Shown here piece by piece: positions 19,320-33,100 of a DNA stretch of 64,000 nucleotides. The notes under the pieces are model-generated. The model made no database searches and was not told where the DNA came from. It was given only the letters and a program-made list of their open reading frames with translations. The position numbers and the translations under genes were made by a program. The stretch spans positions 40,952,001 through 41,016,000 of the forward strand of contig CM069873.1 in NCBI GenBank assembly GCA_036172665.1. Direction: 5' to 3'. The DNA comes from Prosopocoilus inquinatus (lineage: Eukaryota; Arthropoda; Insecta; Coleoptera; Lucanidae). The stretch's first letter is position 1; each line of letters begins with the position of its first letter.

Positions 19320-20340
19320 TAGTAAAGATCGGTTAGATACATCACAGGAACAACGCTAGCACGTGTTGTTTCGTTCAAAACTATTTCCAGCTTCTGCGGC
19401 GTCCGAGAATTTCGCATCTCACATAAGAGTTACTGGAGTCCATCGAAACGTCAAATAACATGAAAGATAGGAAAAATCGGTTAGATACATCACAGGAACA
19501 ACGCTAGCAGGTGTTGTTTCGTTTAAAACTATTTCCAGCTTCTGCGGCGTCCGAAAACTTCGTATCTCACATCAGAGTTTCTGGAGTCCGTCGAAACGTC
19601 AAATAACATGAAAGATAGGAAAGATCGGTTAGATACATCACAGGAACAACGCTAGCACGTGTTGTTTCGTTCAAAACTATTTCCAGCTTCTGCGGCGTCC
19701 GAGAACTTCGTATCTCACATCAGAGTTACTGGAGTCTATCGAAACGTCGAATAACTTGATAGATAGTAAAGATCGGTTAGGTACATCACAGGAACAACGC
19801 TAGCACGTGTTGTTTCGTTCAAAACTATTTCCAGCTTCTGCTGCGTCATAAAACTTAGTATCTCAGATCAGAGTTACTGGAGTCCATCGAAACGTCGAAT
19901 AACTTGATAGATAGTAAAGATCAGTTTGATACATTACAGGAACAACGCTAGCACGTGTTGTTTCGTTCAAAACTATTTCTAGCTTCTGCTGCGTCCGAGA
20001 ACTTCGTATCTCACATCAATTACTGGAGGCCGTCGAAACGTCAAATAACATGAAGGATGGTAAAGATCGGTTAGATACATCACAGGAACAACGCTAGCAC
20101 GTATTGTTTCGTTCAAAACTATTTCCAGCTTCTGCTGAGTCCGATGACTTCGTATCTCACACCAGAGTTACTGGAGTCTATCGAAACGTCGAATAACTTG
20201 ATAGATAGTAAAGATCGGTTAGATACATCACAGGAACAACGCTAGCAAGTGTTGTTTCGTTCAAAACCATTTCCAGCTTCTGCTGAGTCCGATGACTTCG
20301 TATCTCACATCAGAGTTGCTGGAGTCCATCGAAACGTCGA
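19320..20340. repeat. Satellite block also found 4,728 bp downstream
   Basis: Rare variants in this block recur in the same order near 24048-25068: CGTTTAAAAC at 19520 and 24248, TCCGAAAACTTCG followed by GAGTTTCTGG, and CAGTTTGATACATTAC at 19922 and 24650. The copies differ at a few sites (for example GATAGTAAAG against GATAGAAAAG). It is an older dispersed duplication within the array. Confidence 0.7.
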
Positions 20341-21339
20341 ATAACTTGATAGATAGTAAAGATCGGTTTGATACATCACAGGAACAACGTTAGCACGTGT
20401 TGTTTCGTTCAAAACTACTTCCAGATTCTGCTGCGTCATAAAACTTCGTATCTCACACCAGAGTTACTGGAGTCTATCGAAACGTCGAATAACTTGATAG
20501 ATAGTAAAGATCGGTTAGATACATCACAGGAACAACGCTAGGACGTGTTGTTTCGTTCAAAACTATTTCCAGCTTCTGCGGCGTCCGAGAACTTCGTATC
20601 TCACATCAGAGTTACTGGAGTCCATCGAAACGTCGAATAACTTGATAGATAGTAAAGATCGGTTAGATACATCACAGGAACAACGCTAGCACGTGTTGTT
20701 TCGTTCAAAACTATTTCTAGCTTCTGCTGCGTCCGAGAACTTCGTATCTCATACCAGAGTTACTGGAGTCCGTCGATACGTCAAATAACATGAAAGATAG
20801 TAAAGATCGGTTAGATACATCACAGGAACAACGCTAGCACGTGTTGTTTCGTTCAAAACTATTTCTAGCTTCTGCTGCGTCCGAGAACTTCGTATCTCAC
20901 ATCAGAGTTACTGGAGTCCTTCGAAACGTCGAATAACTTGATAGATAGTAAAGATCGGTTTGATACATCACAGGAACAACGTTAGCACGTGTTGTTTCGT
21001 TCAAAACTACTTCCAGATTCTGCTGCGTCATAAAACTTCGTATCTCATATCAGAGATACTGGAGTCCGTCGAAACGTCAAATAACATGAAAGATAGTAAA
21101 GATCGGTTAGATACATCACAGGAACAACGCTAGCACGTGTTGTTTCGTTCAAAACTATTTCCAGCTTCTGTTGCGTCATAAAACTTAGTATCTCACATCA
21201 GAGTTACTGGAGTCCATCGAAACGTCGAATAACTTGATAGATAGTAAAAATCAGTTTGATACATTACAGGAACAACGCTAGCACGTGTTGTTTCGTTCAA
21301 AACTATTTCTAGCTTCTGCTGCGTCCGAGAACTTCGTAT

Positions 21340-22570
21340 CTCACATCAATTACTGGAGGCCGTCGAAACGTCAAATAACATGAAGGATGGTAAAGATCGG
21401 TTAGATACATCACAGGAACAACGCTAGCACGTATTGTTTCGTTCAAAACTATTTCCAGCTTCTGCTGAGTCCGATGACTTCGTATCTCACACCAGAGTTA
21501 CTGGAGTCTATCGAAACGTCGAATAACTTGATAGATAGTAAAGATCGGTTAGATACATCACAGGAACAACGCTAGCAAGTGTTGTTTCGTTCAAAACCAT
21601 TTCCAGCTTCTGCTGAGTCCGATGACTTTGTATCTCACATCAGAGTTACTGGAGTCCATCGAAACGTCGAATAACTTGATAGATAGTAAAGATCGGTTAG
21701 ATACATCACAGGAACAACGCTAGCACGTGTTGTTTCGTTCAAAACTATTTCTAGCTTCTGCTGCGTCATAAAATTTCGTATCTCACATCAATTACTGGAG
21801 GCCGTCGAAACGTCAAATAACATGAAGGATGGTAAAGATCGGTTAGATACATCACAGGAACAACGCTAGCACGTATTGTTTCGTTCAAAACTATTTCCAG
21901 CTTCTGCTGAGTCCGATGACTTCGTATCTCACACCAGAGTTACTGGAGTCTATCGAAACGTCGAATAACTTGATAGATAGTAAAGATCGGTTAGATACAT
22001 CACAGGAACAACGCTAGCAAGTGTTGTTTCGTTCAAAACCATTTCCAGCTTCTGCTGAGTCCGATGACTTTGTATCTCACATCAGAGTTACTGGAGTCCA
22101 TCGAAACGTCGAATAACTTGATAGATAGTAAAGATCAGTTTGATACATTACAGGAACAGCGCTAGCACGTGTTGTTTCGTTCAAAACTATTTCTAGCTTC
22201 TGCTGCGTCCGAGAACTTCGTATCTCACATCAATTACTGGAGGCCGTCGAAACGTCAAATAACATGAAGGATGGTAAAGATCGGTTAGATACATCACAGG
22301 AACAACGCTAGCACGTATTGTTTCGTTCAAAACTATTTCCAGCTTCTGCTGAGTCCGATGACTTCGTATCTCACACCAGAGTTACTGGAGTCTATCGAAA
22401 CGTCGAATAACTTGACAGATAGTAAAGATCGGTTAGAGACATCACAGGAACAACGCTAGCAAGTGTTGTTTCGTTCAAAACCATTTCCAGCTTCTGCTGA
22501 GTCCGATGACTTCGTATCTCACATCAGAGTTACTGGAGTCCATCGAAACGTCGAATAACTTGATAGATAG
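21340..22570. repeat. 442-bp trimer higher-order repeat, about 2.8 units
   Basis: The diagnostic variant ACGTATTG occurs at 21429, 21871 and 22313, 442 apart (three monomers minus the 2-bp deletion). Each unit has the order ACGTATTG monomer, CAAGTG monomer, then the monomer with CATCAATTACTGGAGG. An earlier ACGTATTG at 20099 is 1,330 bp (nine monomers minus 2) before the first. Confidence 0.8.
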
Positions 22571-24799
22571 TAAAGATCGGTTAGATACATCACAGGAACA
22601 ACGCTAGCACGTGTTGTTTCGTTCAAAACTATTTCCAGCTTCGGCGGCGTCCGAGAACTTCGTATCTCACATAAGAGTTACTGGAGTCCATCGAAACGTC
22701 AAATAAGATGAAAGATAGGAAAGATCGGTTAGATACATCACAGGAACAACGCTGGTACGTGTTGTTTCGTTCAAAACTATTTCCAGCTTCTGCGGCGTCC
22801 GAGAACTTCGTATCTCACATCAGAGTTACTGGAGTCCGTCGAAACGTCAAATAACTTGATAGATAGTAAAGATCGGTTAGATACATCACAGGAACAACGC
22901 TAGCACGTGTTGTTTCGTTCAAAACTATTTCTAGCTTCTGCTGCGTCCGAGAACTTCGTATCTCACATCAGAGTTACTTTAGTCCTTCGAAACGTCGAAT
23001 AACTTGATAGATAGTAAAGATCGGTTTGATACATCACAGGAACAACGTTAGCACGTGTTGTTTCGTTCAAAACTACTTCCAGATTCTGCTGCGTCATAAA
23101 ACTTCGTATCTCACATCAGAGTTACTGGAGTCCGTCGAAACGTCAAATAACATGAAAGATAGTAAAGATCGGTTAGATACATCATAGGAACAACGCTAGC
23201 ACGTGTTGTTTCGTTCAAAACTATTTCCAGCTTCTGCTGAGTCCGATGACTTCGTATCTCACACCAGAGTTACTGGAGTCTATCGAAACGTCGAATAACT
23301 TGATAGATAGTAAAGATCGGTTAGATACATCACAGGAACAACGCTAGCAAGTGTTGTTTCGTTCAAAACCATTTCCAGCTTCTGCTGCGTCCGAGAACTT
23401 CGTATCTCTCATCAGAGTTACTGGAGTCCATCGATACGTCGAATAATTTGTTAGATAGTAAAGATCGGTTAGATACATTACAGGAACAACGCTAGCATGT
23501 GTTGTTTCGTTCAAAACTCTTTCCAGCTTCTGCTGCGTCCGAGAACATCGTATCTCACATCAGAGTTACTGGAGTCCTTCGAAACGTCAAATAACATGAA
23601 AGATAGTAAAGATCGGTTAGATACATCACAGGAACAACGCTAGCGCGTGTTGTTTCGTTCTAAACTATTTCCAGCTTCTGCGGCGTCCGAGAATTTCGCA
23701 TCTCACATAAGAGTTACTGGAGTCCATCGAAACGTCAAATAACATGAAAGATAGGAAAAATCGGTTAGATACATCACAGGAACAACGCTAGCACGTGTTG
23801 TTTCGTTCAAAACTATTTCCAGCTTCTGCGGCGTCCGAGAATTTCGCATCTCACATAAGAGTTACTGGAGTCCATCGAAACGTCAAATAACATGAAAGAT
23901 AGGAAAAATCGGTTAGATACATCACAGGAACAACGCTAGCAGGTGTTGTTTCGTTCAAAACTATTTCCAGCTTCTGCGGCGTCCGAGAACTTCGTATCTC
24001 ACATCAGAGTTACTTTAGTCTATCGAAACGTCGAATAACTTGATAGATAGTAAAGATCGGTTAGGTACATCACAGGAACAACGCTAGCACGTGTTGTTTC
24101 GTTCAAAACTATTTCCAGCTTCTGCGGCGTCCGAGAATTTCGCATCTCACATAAGAGTTACTGGAGTCCATCGAAACGTCAAATAACATGAAAGATAGGA
24201 AAAATCGGTTAGATACATCACAGGAACAACGCTAGCAGGTGTTGTTTCGTTTAAAACTATTTCCAGCTTCTGCGGCGTCCGAAAACTTCGTATCTCACAT
24301 CAGAGTTTCTGGAGTCCGTCGAAACGTCAAATAACATGAAAGATAGGAAAGATCGGTTAGATACATCACAGGAACAACGCTAGCACGTGTTGTTTCGTTC
24401 AAAACTATTTCCAGCTTCTGCGGCGTCCGAGAACTTCGTATCTCACATCAGAGTTACTGGAGTCTATCGAAACGTCGAATAACTTGATAGATAGTAAAGA
24501 TCGGTTAGGTACATCACAGGAACAACGCTAGCACGTGTTGTTTCGTTCAAAACTATTTCCAGCTTCTGCTGCATCATAAAACTTAGTATCTCACATCAGA
24601 GTTACTGGAGTTCATCGAAACGTCGAATAACTTGATAGATAGAAAAGATCAGTTTGATACATTACAGGAACAACGCTAGCACGTGTTGTTTCGTTCAAAA
24701 CTATTTCTAGCTTCTGCTGCGTCCGAGAACTTCGTATCTCACATCAATTACTGGAGGCCGTCGAAACGTCAAATAACATGAAGGATGGTAAAGATCGGT

Positions 24800-26230
24800 T
24801 AGATACATCACAGGAACAACGCTAGCACGTATTGTTTCGTTCAAAACTATTTCCAGCTTCTGCTGAGTCCGATGACTTCGTATCTCACACCAGAGTTACT
24901 GGAGTCTATCGAAACGTCGAATAACTTGATAGATAGTAAAGATCGGTTAGATACATCACAGGAACAACGCTATCAAGTGTTGTTTCGTTCAAAACCATTT
25001 CCAGCTTCTGCTGAGTCCGATGACTTCGTATCTCACATCAGAGTTACTGGAGTCCAGCGAAACGTCGAATAACTTGATAGATAGTAAAGATCGGTTTGAT
25101 ACATCACAGGAACAACGTTAGCACGTGTTGTTTCGTTCAAAACTACTTCCAGATTCTGCTGCGTCATAAAACTTCGTATCTCACACCAGAGTTACTGGAG
25201 TCTATCGAAACGTCGAATAACTTGATAGATAGTAAAGATCGGTTAGATACATCACAGGAACAACGCTAGGACGTGTTGTTTCGTTCAAAACTATTTCCGA
25301 TGACTTACTGGAGTCCATCGAAACGTCGAATAACTTGATAGATAGTAAAGATCGGTTAGATACATCACAGGAACAACGCTAGCACGTGTTGTTTCGTTCA
25401 AAACTATTTCCAGCTTCGGCGGCGTCCGAGAACTTCGTATCTCACATAAGAGTTACTGGAGTCCATCGAAACGTCAAATAAGGTGAAAGATAGGAAAGAT
25501 CGGTTAGATACATCACAGGAACAACGCTAGCACGTATTGTTTCGTTCAAAACTATTTCCAGCTTCTGCTGAGTCCGATGACTTCGTATCTCACACCAGAG
25601 TTACTGGAGTCTATCGAAACGTCGAATAACTTGATAGATAGTAAAGATCGGTTAGATACATCACAGGAACAACGCTATCAAGTGTTGTTTCGTTCAAAAC
25701 CATTTCCAGCTTCTGCTGAGTCCGATGACTTCGTATCTCACATCAGAGTTACTGGAGTCCAGCGAAACGTCGAATAACTTGATAGATAGTAAAGATCGGT
25801 TTGATACATCACAGGAACAACGTTAGCACGTGTTGTTTCGTTCAAAACTACTTCCAGATTCTGCTGCGTCATAAAACTTCGTATCTCACACCAGAGTTAC
25901 TGGAGTCTATCGAAACGTCGAATAACTTGATAGATAGTAAAGATCGGTTAGATACATCACAGGAACAACGCTAGGACGTGTTGTTTCGTTCAAAACTATT
26001 TCCGATGACTTACTGGAGTCCATCGAAACGTCGAATAACTTGATAGATAGTAAAGATCGGTTAGATACATCACAGGAACAACGCTAGCACGTGTTGTTTC
26101 GTTCAAAACTATTTCCAGCTTCGGCGGCGTCCGAGAACTTCGTATCTCACATAAGAGTTACTGGAGTCCATCGAAACGTCAAATAAGGTGAAAGATAGGA
26201 AAGATCGGTTAGATACATCACAGGAACAAC
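24800..26230. repeat. 705-bp tandem pair in the satellite
   Basis: Two copies 705 apart, each with a monomer shortened by 35 bases (CTATTTCCGATGACTTACTGG at 25291 and 25996) and the unusual CGCTATCAAG variant. 705 equals five monomers minus 35. The only plus-strand frames of 66 codons in the array (24872 and 25577) are the two equivalents of one chance open stretch in this pair. Confidence 0.85.
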
Positions 26231-27149
26231 GCTGGTACGTGTTGTTTCGTTCAAAACTATTTCTAGCTTCTGCTGCGTCCGAGAACTTCGTATCTCATAC
26301 CAGAGTTACTGGAGTCCGTCGAAACGTCAAATAACATGAAAGATAGTAAAGATCGGTTAGATACATCACAGGAACAACGCTAGCACGTCTTGTTTCGTTC
26401 AAAACTATTTCTAGCTTCTGCTGCGTCCGAGAACTTCGTATCTCACATCAGAGTTACTGGAGTCCTTCGAAACGTCGAATAACTTGATAGATAGTAAAGA
26501 TCGGTTTGATACATCACAGGAACAACGTTAGCACGTGTTGTTTCGTTCAAAACTACTTCCAGATTCTGCTGCGTCATAAAATTTCGTATCTCACATCAGA
26601 GTTACTGGAGTCCGTCGAAACGTCAAATAACATGAAAGATAGTAAAGATCGGTTAGATACATCATAGGAACAACGCTAGCACGTGTTGTTTCGTTCAAAA
26701 CTATTTCCAGCTTCTGCTGAGTCCGATGACTTCGTATCTCACACCAGAGTTACTGGAGTCTATCGAAACGTCGAATAACTTGATAGATAGTAAAGATCGG
26801 TTAGATACATCACAGGAACAACGCTAGGACGTGTTGTTTCGTTCAAAACTATTTCCAGCTTCTGCGGCGTCCGAGAACTTCGTATCTCACATCAGAGTTA
26901 CTGGAGTCCATCGAAACGTCGAATAACTTGATAGATAGTAAAGATCGGTTAGATACATCACAGGAACAACGCTAGCACGTGTTGTTTCGTTCAAAACTAT
27001 TTCTAGCTTCTGCTGCGTCCGAGAACTTCGTATCTCATACCAGAGTTACTGGAGTCCGTCGAAACGTCAAATAACATGAAAGATAGCAAAGATCGGTTAG
27101 ATACATCACAGGAACAACGCTAGCACGTGTTGTTTCGTTCAAAACTATT

Positions 27150-30100
27150 TCCAGCTTCTGCTGCGTCCGAGAACTTCGTATCTCTCATCAGAGTTACTGG
27201 AGTCCATCGAAACGTCAAATAAGATGAAAGATAGGAAAGATCGGTTAGATACATCACAGGAACAACGCTGGTACGTGTTGTTTCGTTCAAAACTATTTCC
27301 AGCTTCTGCTGCGTCCGAGAACTTCGTATCTCACATCAGAGTTACTGGAGTCCATCGAAACGTCGAATAACTTTATAGATAGTAAAGATCAGTTTGATAA
27401 ATTACAGGAACAGCGCTAGCACGTGTTGTTTCGTTCAAAACTATTTCTAGCTTCTGCTGCGTCCGAGAACTTCGTATCTCACATCAATTACTGGAGGCCG
27501 TCGAAACGTCAAATAACATGAAGGATGGTAAAGATCGGTTAGATACATCACAGGAACAACGCTAGCACGTATTGTTTCGTTCAAAACTATTTCCAGCTTC
27601 TGCTGAGTCCGATGACTTCGTATCTCACAACAGAGTTACTGGAGTCTATCGAAACGTCGAATAACTTGATAGATAGTAAAGATCGGTTAGATACATCACA
27701 GGAACAACGCTAGCAAGTGTTGTTTCATTCAAAACCATTTCCAGCTTCTGCTGAGTCCGATGATTTCGTATCTCACATCAGAGTTACTGGAGTCCATCGA
27801 AACGTCGAATAACTTGATAGATAGTAAAGATCGGTTAGATACATCACAGGAACAACGCTAGCACGTGTTGTTTCGTTCAAAACTATTTCCAGCTTCGGCG
27901 GCGTCCGAGAACTTCGTATCTCACATAAGAGTTACTGGAGTCCATCGAAACGTCAAATAAGATGAAAGATAGGAAAGATCGGTTAGATACATCACAGGAA
28001 CAACGCTGGTACGTGTTGTTTCGTTCAAAACTATTTCCAGCTTCTGCGGCGTCCGAGAACTTCATATCTCACATCAGAGTTACTGGAGTCCGTCGAAACG
28101 TCAAATAACTTGATAGATAGTAAAGATCGGTTAGATACATCACAGGAACAACGCTAGCACGTGTTGTTTCGTTCAAAACTATTTCTAGCTTCTGCTGCGT
28201 CCGAGAACTTCGTATCTCACATCAGAGTTACTGGAGTCCTTCGAAACGTCGAATAACTTAATAGATAGTAAAGATCGGTTTGATACATCACAGGAACAAC
28301 GTTAGCACGTGTTGTTTCGTTCAAAACTACTTCCAGATTCTGCTGCGTCATAAAACTTCGTATCTCACATCAGAGTTACTGGAGTCCGTCGAAACGTCAA
28401 ATAACATGAAAGATAGTAAAGATCGGTTAGATACATCACAGGAACAACGCTAGCACGTGTTGTTTCGTTCAAAACTATTTCTAGCTTCTGCTGCGTCCGA
28501 GAACTTCGTATCTCACATCAGAGTTACTGGAGTCCTTCGAAACGTCGAATAACTTGATAGATAGTAAAGATTGGTTTGATACATCACAGGAACAACGCTA
28601 GCATGTGTTGTTTCGTTCAAAACTACTTCCAGATTCTGCTGCGTCATAAAACTTCGTATCTCACATCAGAGTTACTGGAGTCCGTCGAAACGTCAAATAA
28701 CATGAAAGATAGTAAAGATCGGTCAGATACATCATAGGAACAACGCTAGCACGTGTTGTTTCGTTCAAAACTATTTCCAGCTTCTGCTGAGTCCGATGAC
28801 TTCGTATCTCACACCAGAGTTACTGGAGTCTATCGAAACGTCGAATAACTTGATAGATAGTAAAGATCGGTTAGATACATCACAGGAACAACGCTAGGAC
28901 GTGTTGTTTCGTTCAAAACTATTTCCAGCATCTGCGGCGTCCGAGAACTTCGTATCTCACATCAGAGTTACTGGAGTCTATCGAAACGTCGAATAACTTG
29001 ATAGATAGTAAAGATCGGTTAGATACATCACAGGAACAACGCTAGCACGTATTGTTTCGTTCAAAACTATTTCTAGCTTCTGCTGCGTCCGAGAACTTCG
29101 TATCTCATACCAGAGATACTGGAGTCCGTCGAAACGTCAAATAACATGAAAGATAGTAAAGATCGGTTAGATACATCACAGGAACAACGTTAGCACGTGT
29201 TGTTTCGTTCAAAACTACTTCCAGATTCTGCTGCGTCATAAAACTTCGTATCTTACATCAGAGTTACTGGAGTCCGTCGAAACGTCAAATAACATGAAAG
29301 ATAGTAAAGATCGGTTAGATACATCATAGGAACAACGCTAGGACGTGTTGTTTCGTTCAAAACTATTTCCAGCTTCTGCGGCGTCCGAGAACTTCGTATC
29401 TCACATCAGAGTTACTGGAGTCCATCGAAACGTCGAATAACTTGATAGATAGTAAAGATCGGTTAGATACATCACAGGAACAACGCTAGCACGTGTTGTT
29501 TCGTTCAAAACTATTTCTAGCTTCTGCTGCGTCCGAGAAGTTCGTATCTCATACCAGAGTTACTGGAGTCCGTCGAAACGTCAAATAACATGAAAGATAG
29601 TAAAGATCGGTTAGATACATCACAGGAACAACGCTAGCACGTGTTGTTTCGTTCAAAACTATTTCCAGCTTCTGCTGCGTCCGAGAACTTCGTATCTCTC
29701 ATCAGAGTTACTGGAGTCCATCGATACGTCGAATAATTTGTTAGATAGTAAAGATCGGTTAGATACATTACAGGAACAACGCTAGCATGTGTTGTTTCGT
29801 TCAAAACTATTTCCAGCTTCTGCGGCGTCCGAGAACTTCGTATCTCACATCAGAGTTACTGGAGTCCATCGAAACGTCGAATAACTTGATAGATAGTAAA
29901 GATCAGTTTGATACATTACAGGAACAACGCTAGCACGTGTTGTTTCGTTCAAAGCTATTTCTAGCTTCTGCTGCGTCCGAGAACTTCGTATCTCACATCA
30001 ATTACTGGAGGCCGTCGAAACGTCAAATAACATGAAGGATGGTAAAGATCGGTTAGATACATCACAGGAACAACGCTAGCACGTATTGTTTCGTTCAAAA

Positions 30101-33100
30101 CTATTTCCAGCTTCTGCTGAGTCCGATGACTTCGTATCTCACACCAGAGTTACTGGAGTCTATCGAAACGTCGAATAACTTGATAGATAGTAAAGATCGG
30201 TTAGATACATCACAGGAACAACGCTAGCACGTGTTGTTTCGTTCAAAACTATTTCTAGCTTCTGCTGCGACCGAGAACTTCGTATCTCACATCAGAGTTA
30301 CTGGAGTCCTTCGAAACGTCGAATAACTTGATAGATAGTAAAGATCGGTTTGATACATCACAGGAACAACGTTAGCACGTGTTGTTTCGTTCAAAACTAC
30401 TTCCAGATTCTGCTGCGTCATAAAACTTCGTATCTCACATCAGAGTTACTGGAGTCCGTCGAAACGTCAAATAACATGAAAGATAGTAAAGATCGGTTAG
30501 ATACATCACAGGAACAACGCTAGCACGTGTTGTTTCGTTCAAAACTATTTCCAGCTTCTGCTGCGTCATAAAACTTAGTATCTCACATCAGAGTTACTGG
30601 AGTCCATCGAAACGTCGAATAACTTGATAGATAGTAAAGATCAGTTTGATACATTACAGGAACAACGCTAGCACGTGTTGTTTCGTTCAAAACTATTTCT
30701 AGCTTCTGCTGCGTCCGAGAACTTCGTATCTCACATCAATTACTGGAGGCCGTCGAAACGTCAAATAACATGAAGGATGGTAAAGATCGGTTAGATACAT
30801 CACAGGAACAACGCTAGCACGTATTGTTTCGTTCAAAACTATTTCCAGCTTCTGCTGAGTCCGATGACTTCGTATCTAACACCAGAGTTACTGGAGTCTA
30901 TCGAAACGTCGAATAACTTGATAGATAGTAAAGATCGGTTAGATACATCACAGGAACAACGCTAGCAAGTGTTGTTTCGTTCAAAACCATTTCCAGCTTC
31001 TGCTGAGTCCGATGACTTTGTATCTCACATCAGAGTTACTGGAGTCCATCGAAACGTCGAATAACTTGATAGATAGTAGAGATCGGTTTGATACATCACA
31101 GGAACAACGTTAGCACGTGTTGTTTCGTTCAAAACTACTTCCAGATTCTGCTGCGACATAAAACTTCGTATCTCACATCAGAGTTACTGGAGTCCGTCGA
31201 AACGTCAAATAACATGAAAGATAGTAAAGATCGGTTAGATACATCACAGGAACAACGCTAGCACGTGTTGTTTCGTTCAAAACTATTTCCAGCTTCTGCT
31301 GCGTCATAAAACTTAGTATCTCACATCAGGAAACAACGCTAGGACGTGTTGTTTCGTTCAAAACTATTTCCAGCTTCTGCGGCGTCCGAGAACTTCGTAT
31401 CTCACATCAGAGTTACTGGAGTCCATCGAAACGTCGAATAACTTGATAGATAGTAAAGATCGGTTAGATACATCACAGGAACAACGCTAGCACGTGTTGT
31501 TTCGTTCAAAACTATTTCTAGCTTCTGCTGCGTCCGAGAAGTTCGTATCTCATACCAGAGTTACTGGAGTCCGTCGAAACGTCAAATAACATGAAAGATA
31601 GTAAAGATCGGTTAGATACATCACAGGAACAACGCTAGCACGTGTTGTTTCGTTCAAAACTATTTCCAGCTTCTGCTGCGTCATACAACTTAGTATCTCA
31701 CATCAGGAAACAACGCTAGGACGTGTTGTTTCGTTCAAAACTATTTCCAGCTTCTGCTGCGTCCGAGAACTTCGTATCTCTCATCAGAGTTACTGGAGTC
31801 CATCGAAACGTCAAATAAGATGAAAGATACCAAAGATCGGTTAGATACATCACAGGAACAACGCTGGTACGTGTTGTTTCGTTCAAAACTATTTCCAGCT
31901 TCTGCTGCGTCCGAGAACTTCGTATCTCACATCAGAGTTACTGGAGTCCATCGAAACGTCGAATAACTTTATAGATAGTAAAGATCAGTTTGATAAATTA
32001 CAGGAACAGCGCTAGCACGTGTTGTTTCGTTCAAAACTATTTCTAGCTTCTGCTGCGTCCGAGAACTTCGTATCTCACATCAATTACTGGAGGCCGTCGA
32101 AACGTCAAATAACATGAAGGATGGTAAAGATCGGTTAGATACATCACAGGAACAACGCTAGCACGTATTGTTTCGTTCAAAACTATTTCCAGCTTCTGCT
32201 GAGTCCGATGACTTCGTATCTCACAACAGAGTTACTGGAGTCTATCGAAACGTCGAATAACTTGATAGATAGTAAAGATCGGTTAGATACATCACAGGAA
32301 CAACGCTAGCAAGTGTTGTTTCATTCAAAACCATTTCCAGCTTCTGCTGAGTCCGATGATTTCGTATCTCACATCAGAGTTACTGGAGTCCATCGAAACG
32401 TCGAATAACTTGATAGATAGTAAAGATCGGTTAGATACATCACAGGAACAACGCTAGCACGTGTTGTTTCGTTCAAAACTATTTCCAGCTTCGGCGGCGT
32501 CCGAGAACTTCGTATCTCACATAAGAGTTACTGGAGTCCATCGAAACGTCAAATAAGATGAAAGATAGGAAAGATCGGTTAGATACATCACAGGAACAAC
32601 GCTGGTACGTGTTGTTTCGTTCAAAACTATTTCCAGCTTCTGCGGCGTCCGAGAACTTCGTATCTCACATCAGAGTTACTGGAGTCCGTCGAAACGTCAA
32701 ATAACTTGATAGATAGTAAAGATCGGTTAGATACATCACAGGAACAACGCTAGCACGTGTTGTTTCGTTCAAAACTATTTCTAGCTTCTGCTGCGTCCGA
32801 GAACTTCGTATCTCACATCAGAGTTACTGGAGTCCTTCGAAACGTCGAATAACTTAATAGATAGTAAAGATCGGTTTGATACATCACAGGAACAACGTTA
32901 GCACGTGTTGTTTCGTTCAAAACTACTTCCAGATTCTGCTGCGTCATAAAACTTCGTATCTCACATCAGAGTTACTGGAGTCCGTCGAAACGTCAAATAA
33001 CATGAAAGATAGTAAAGATCGGTTAGATACATCACAGGAACAACGCTAGCACGTGTTGTTTCGTTCAAAACTATTTCTAGCTTCTGCTGCGTCCGAGAAC

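Noticed and set aside
24872..25777. Two 66-codon plus-strand frames in the satellite (24872 and 25577) as a gene
   Set aside because: They are the same stretch in the 705-bp tandem pair. 148 is not divisible by three and other monomers have stops at the same sites, so the open frame comes from one GCTAGC to GCTATC change.
27883..28065. Minus-strand 60-codon frame in the satellite
   Set aside because: It is the chance complement of satellite monomers, with no family features and no conservation of frame from monomer to monomer.
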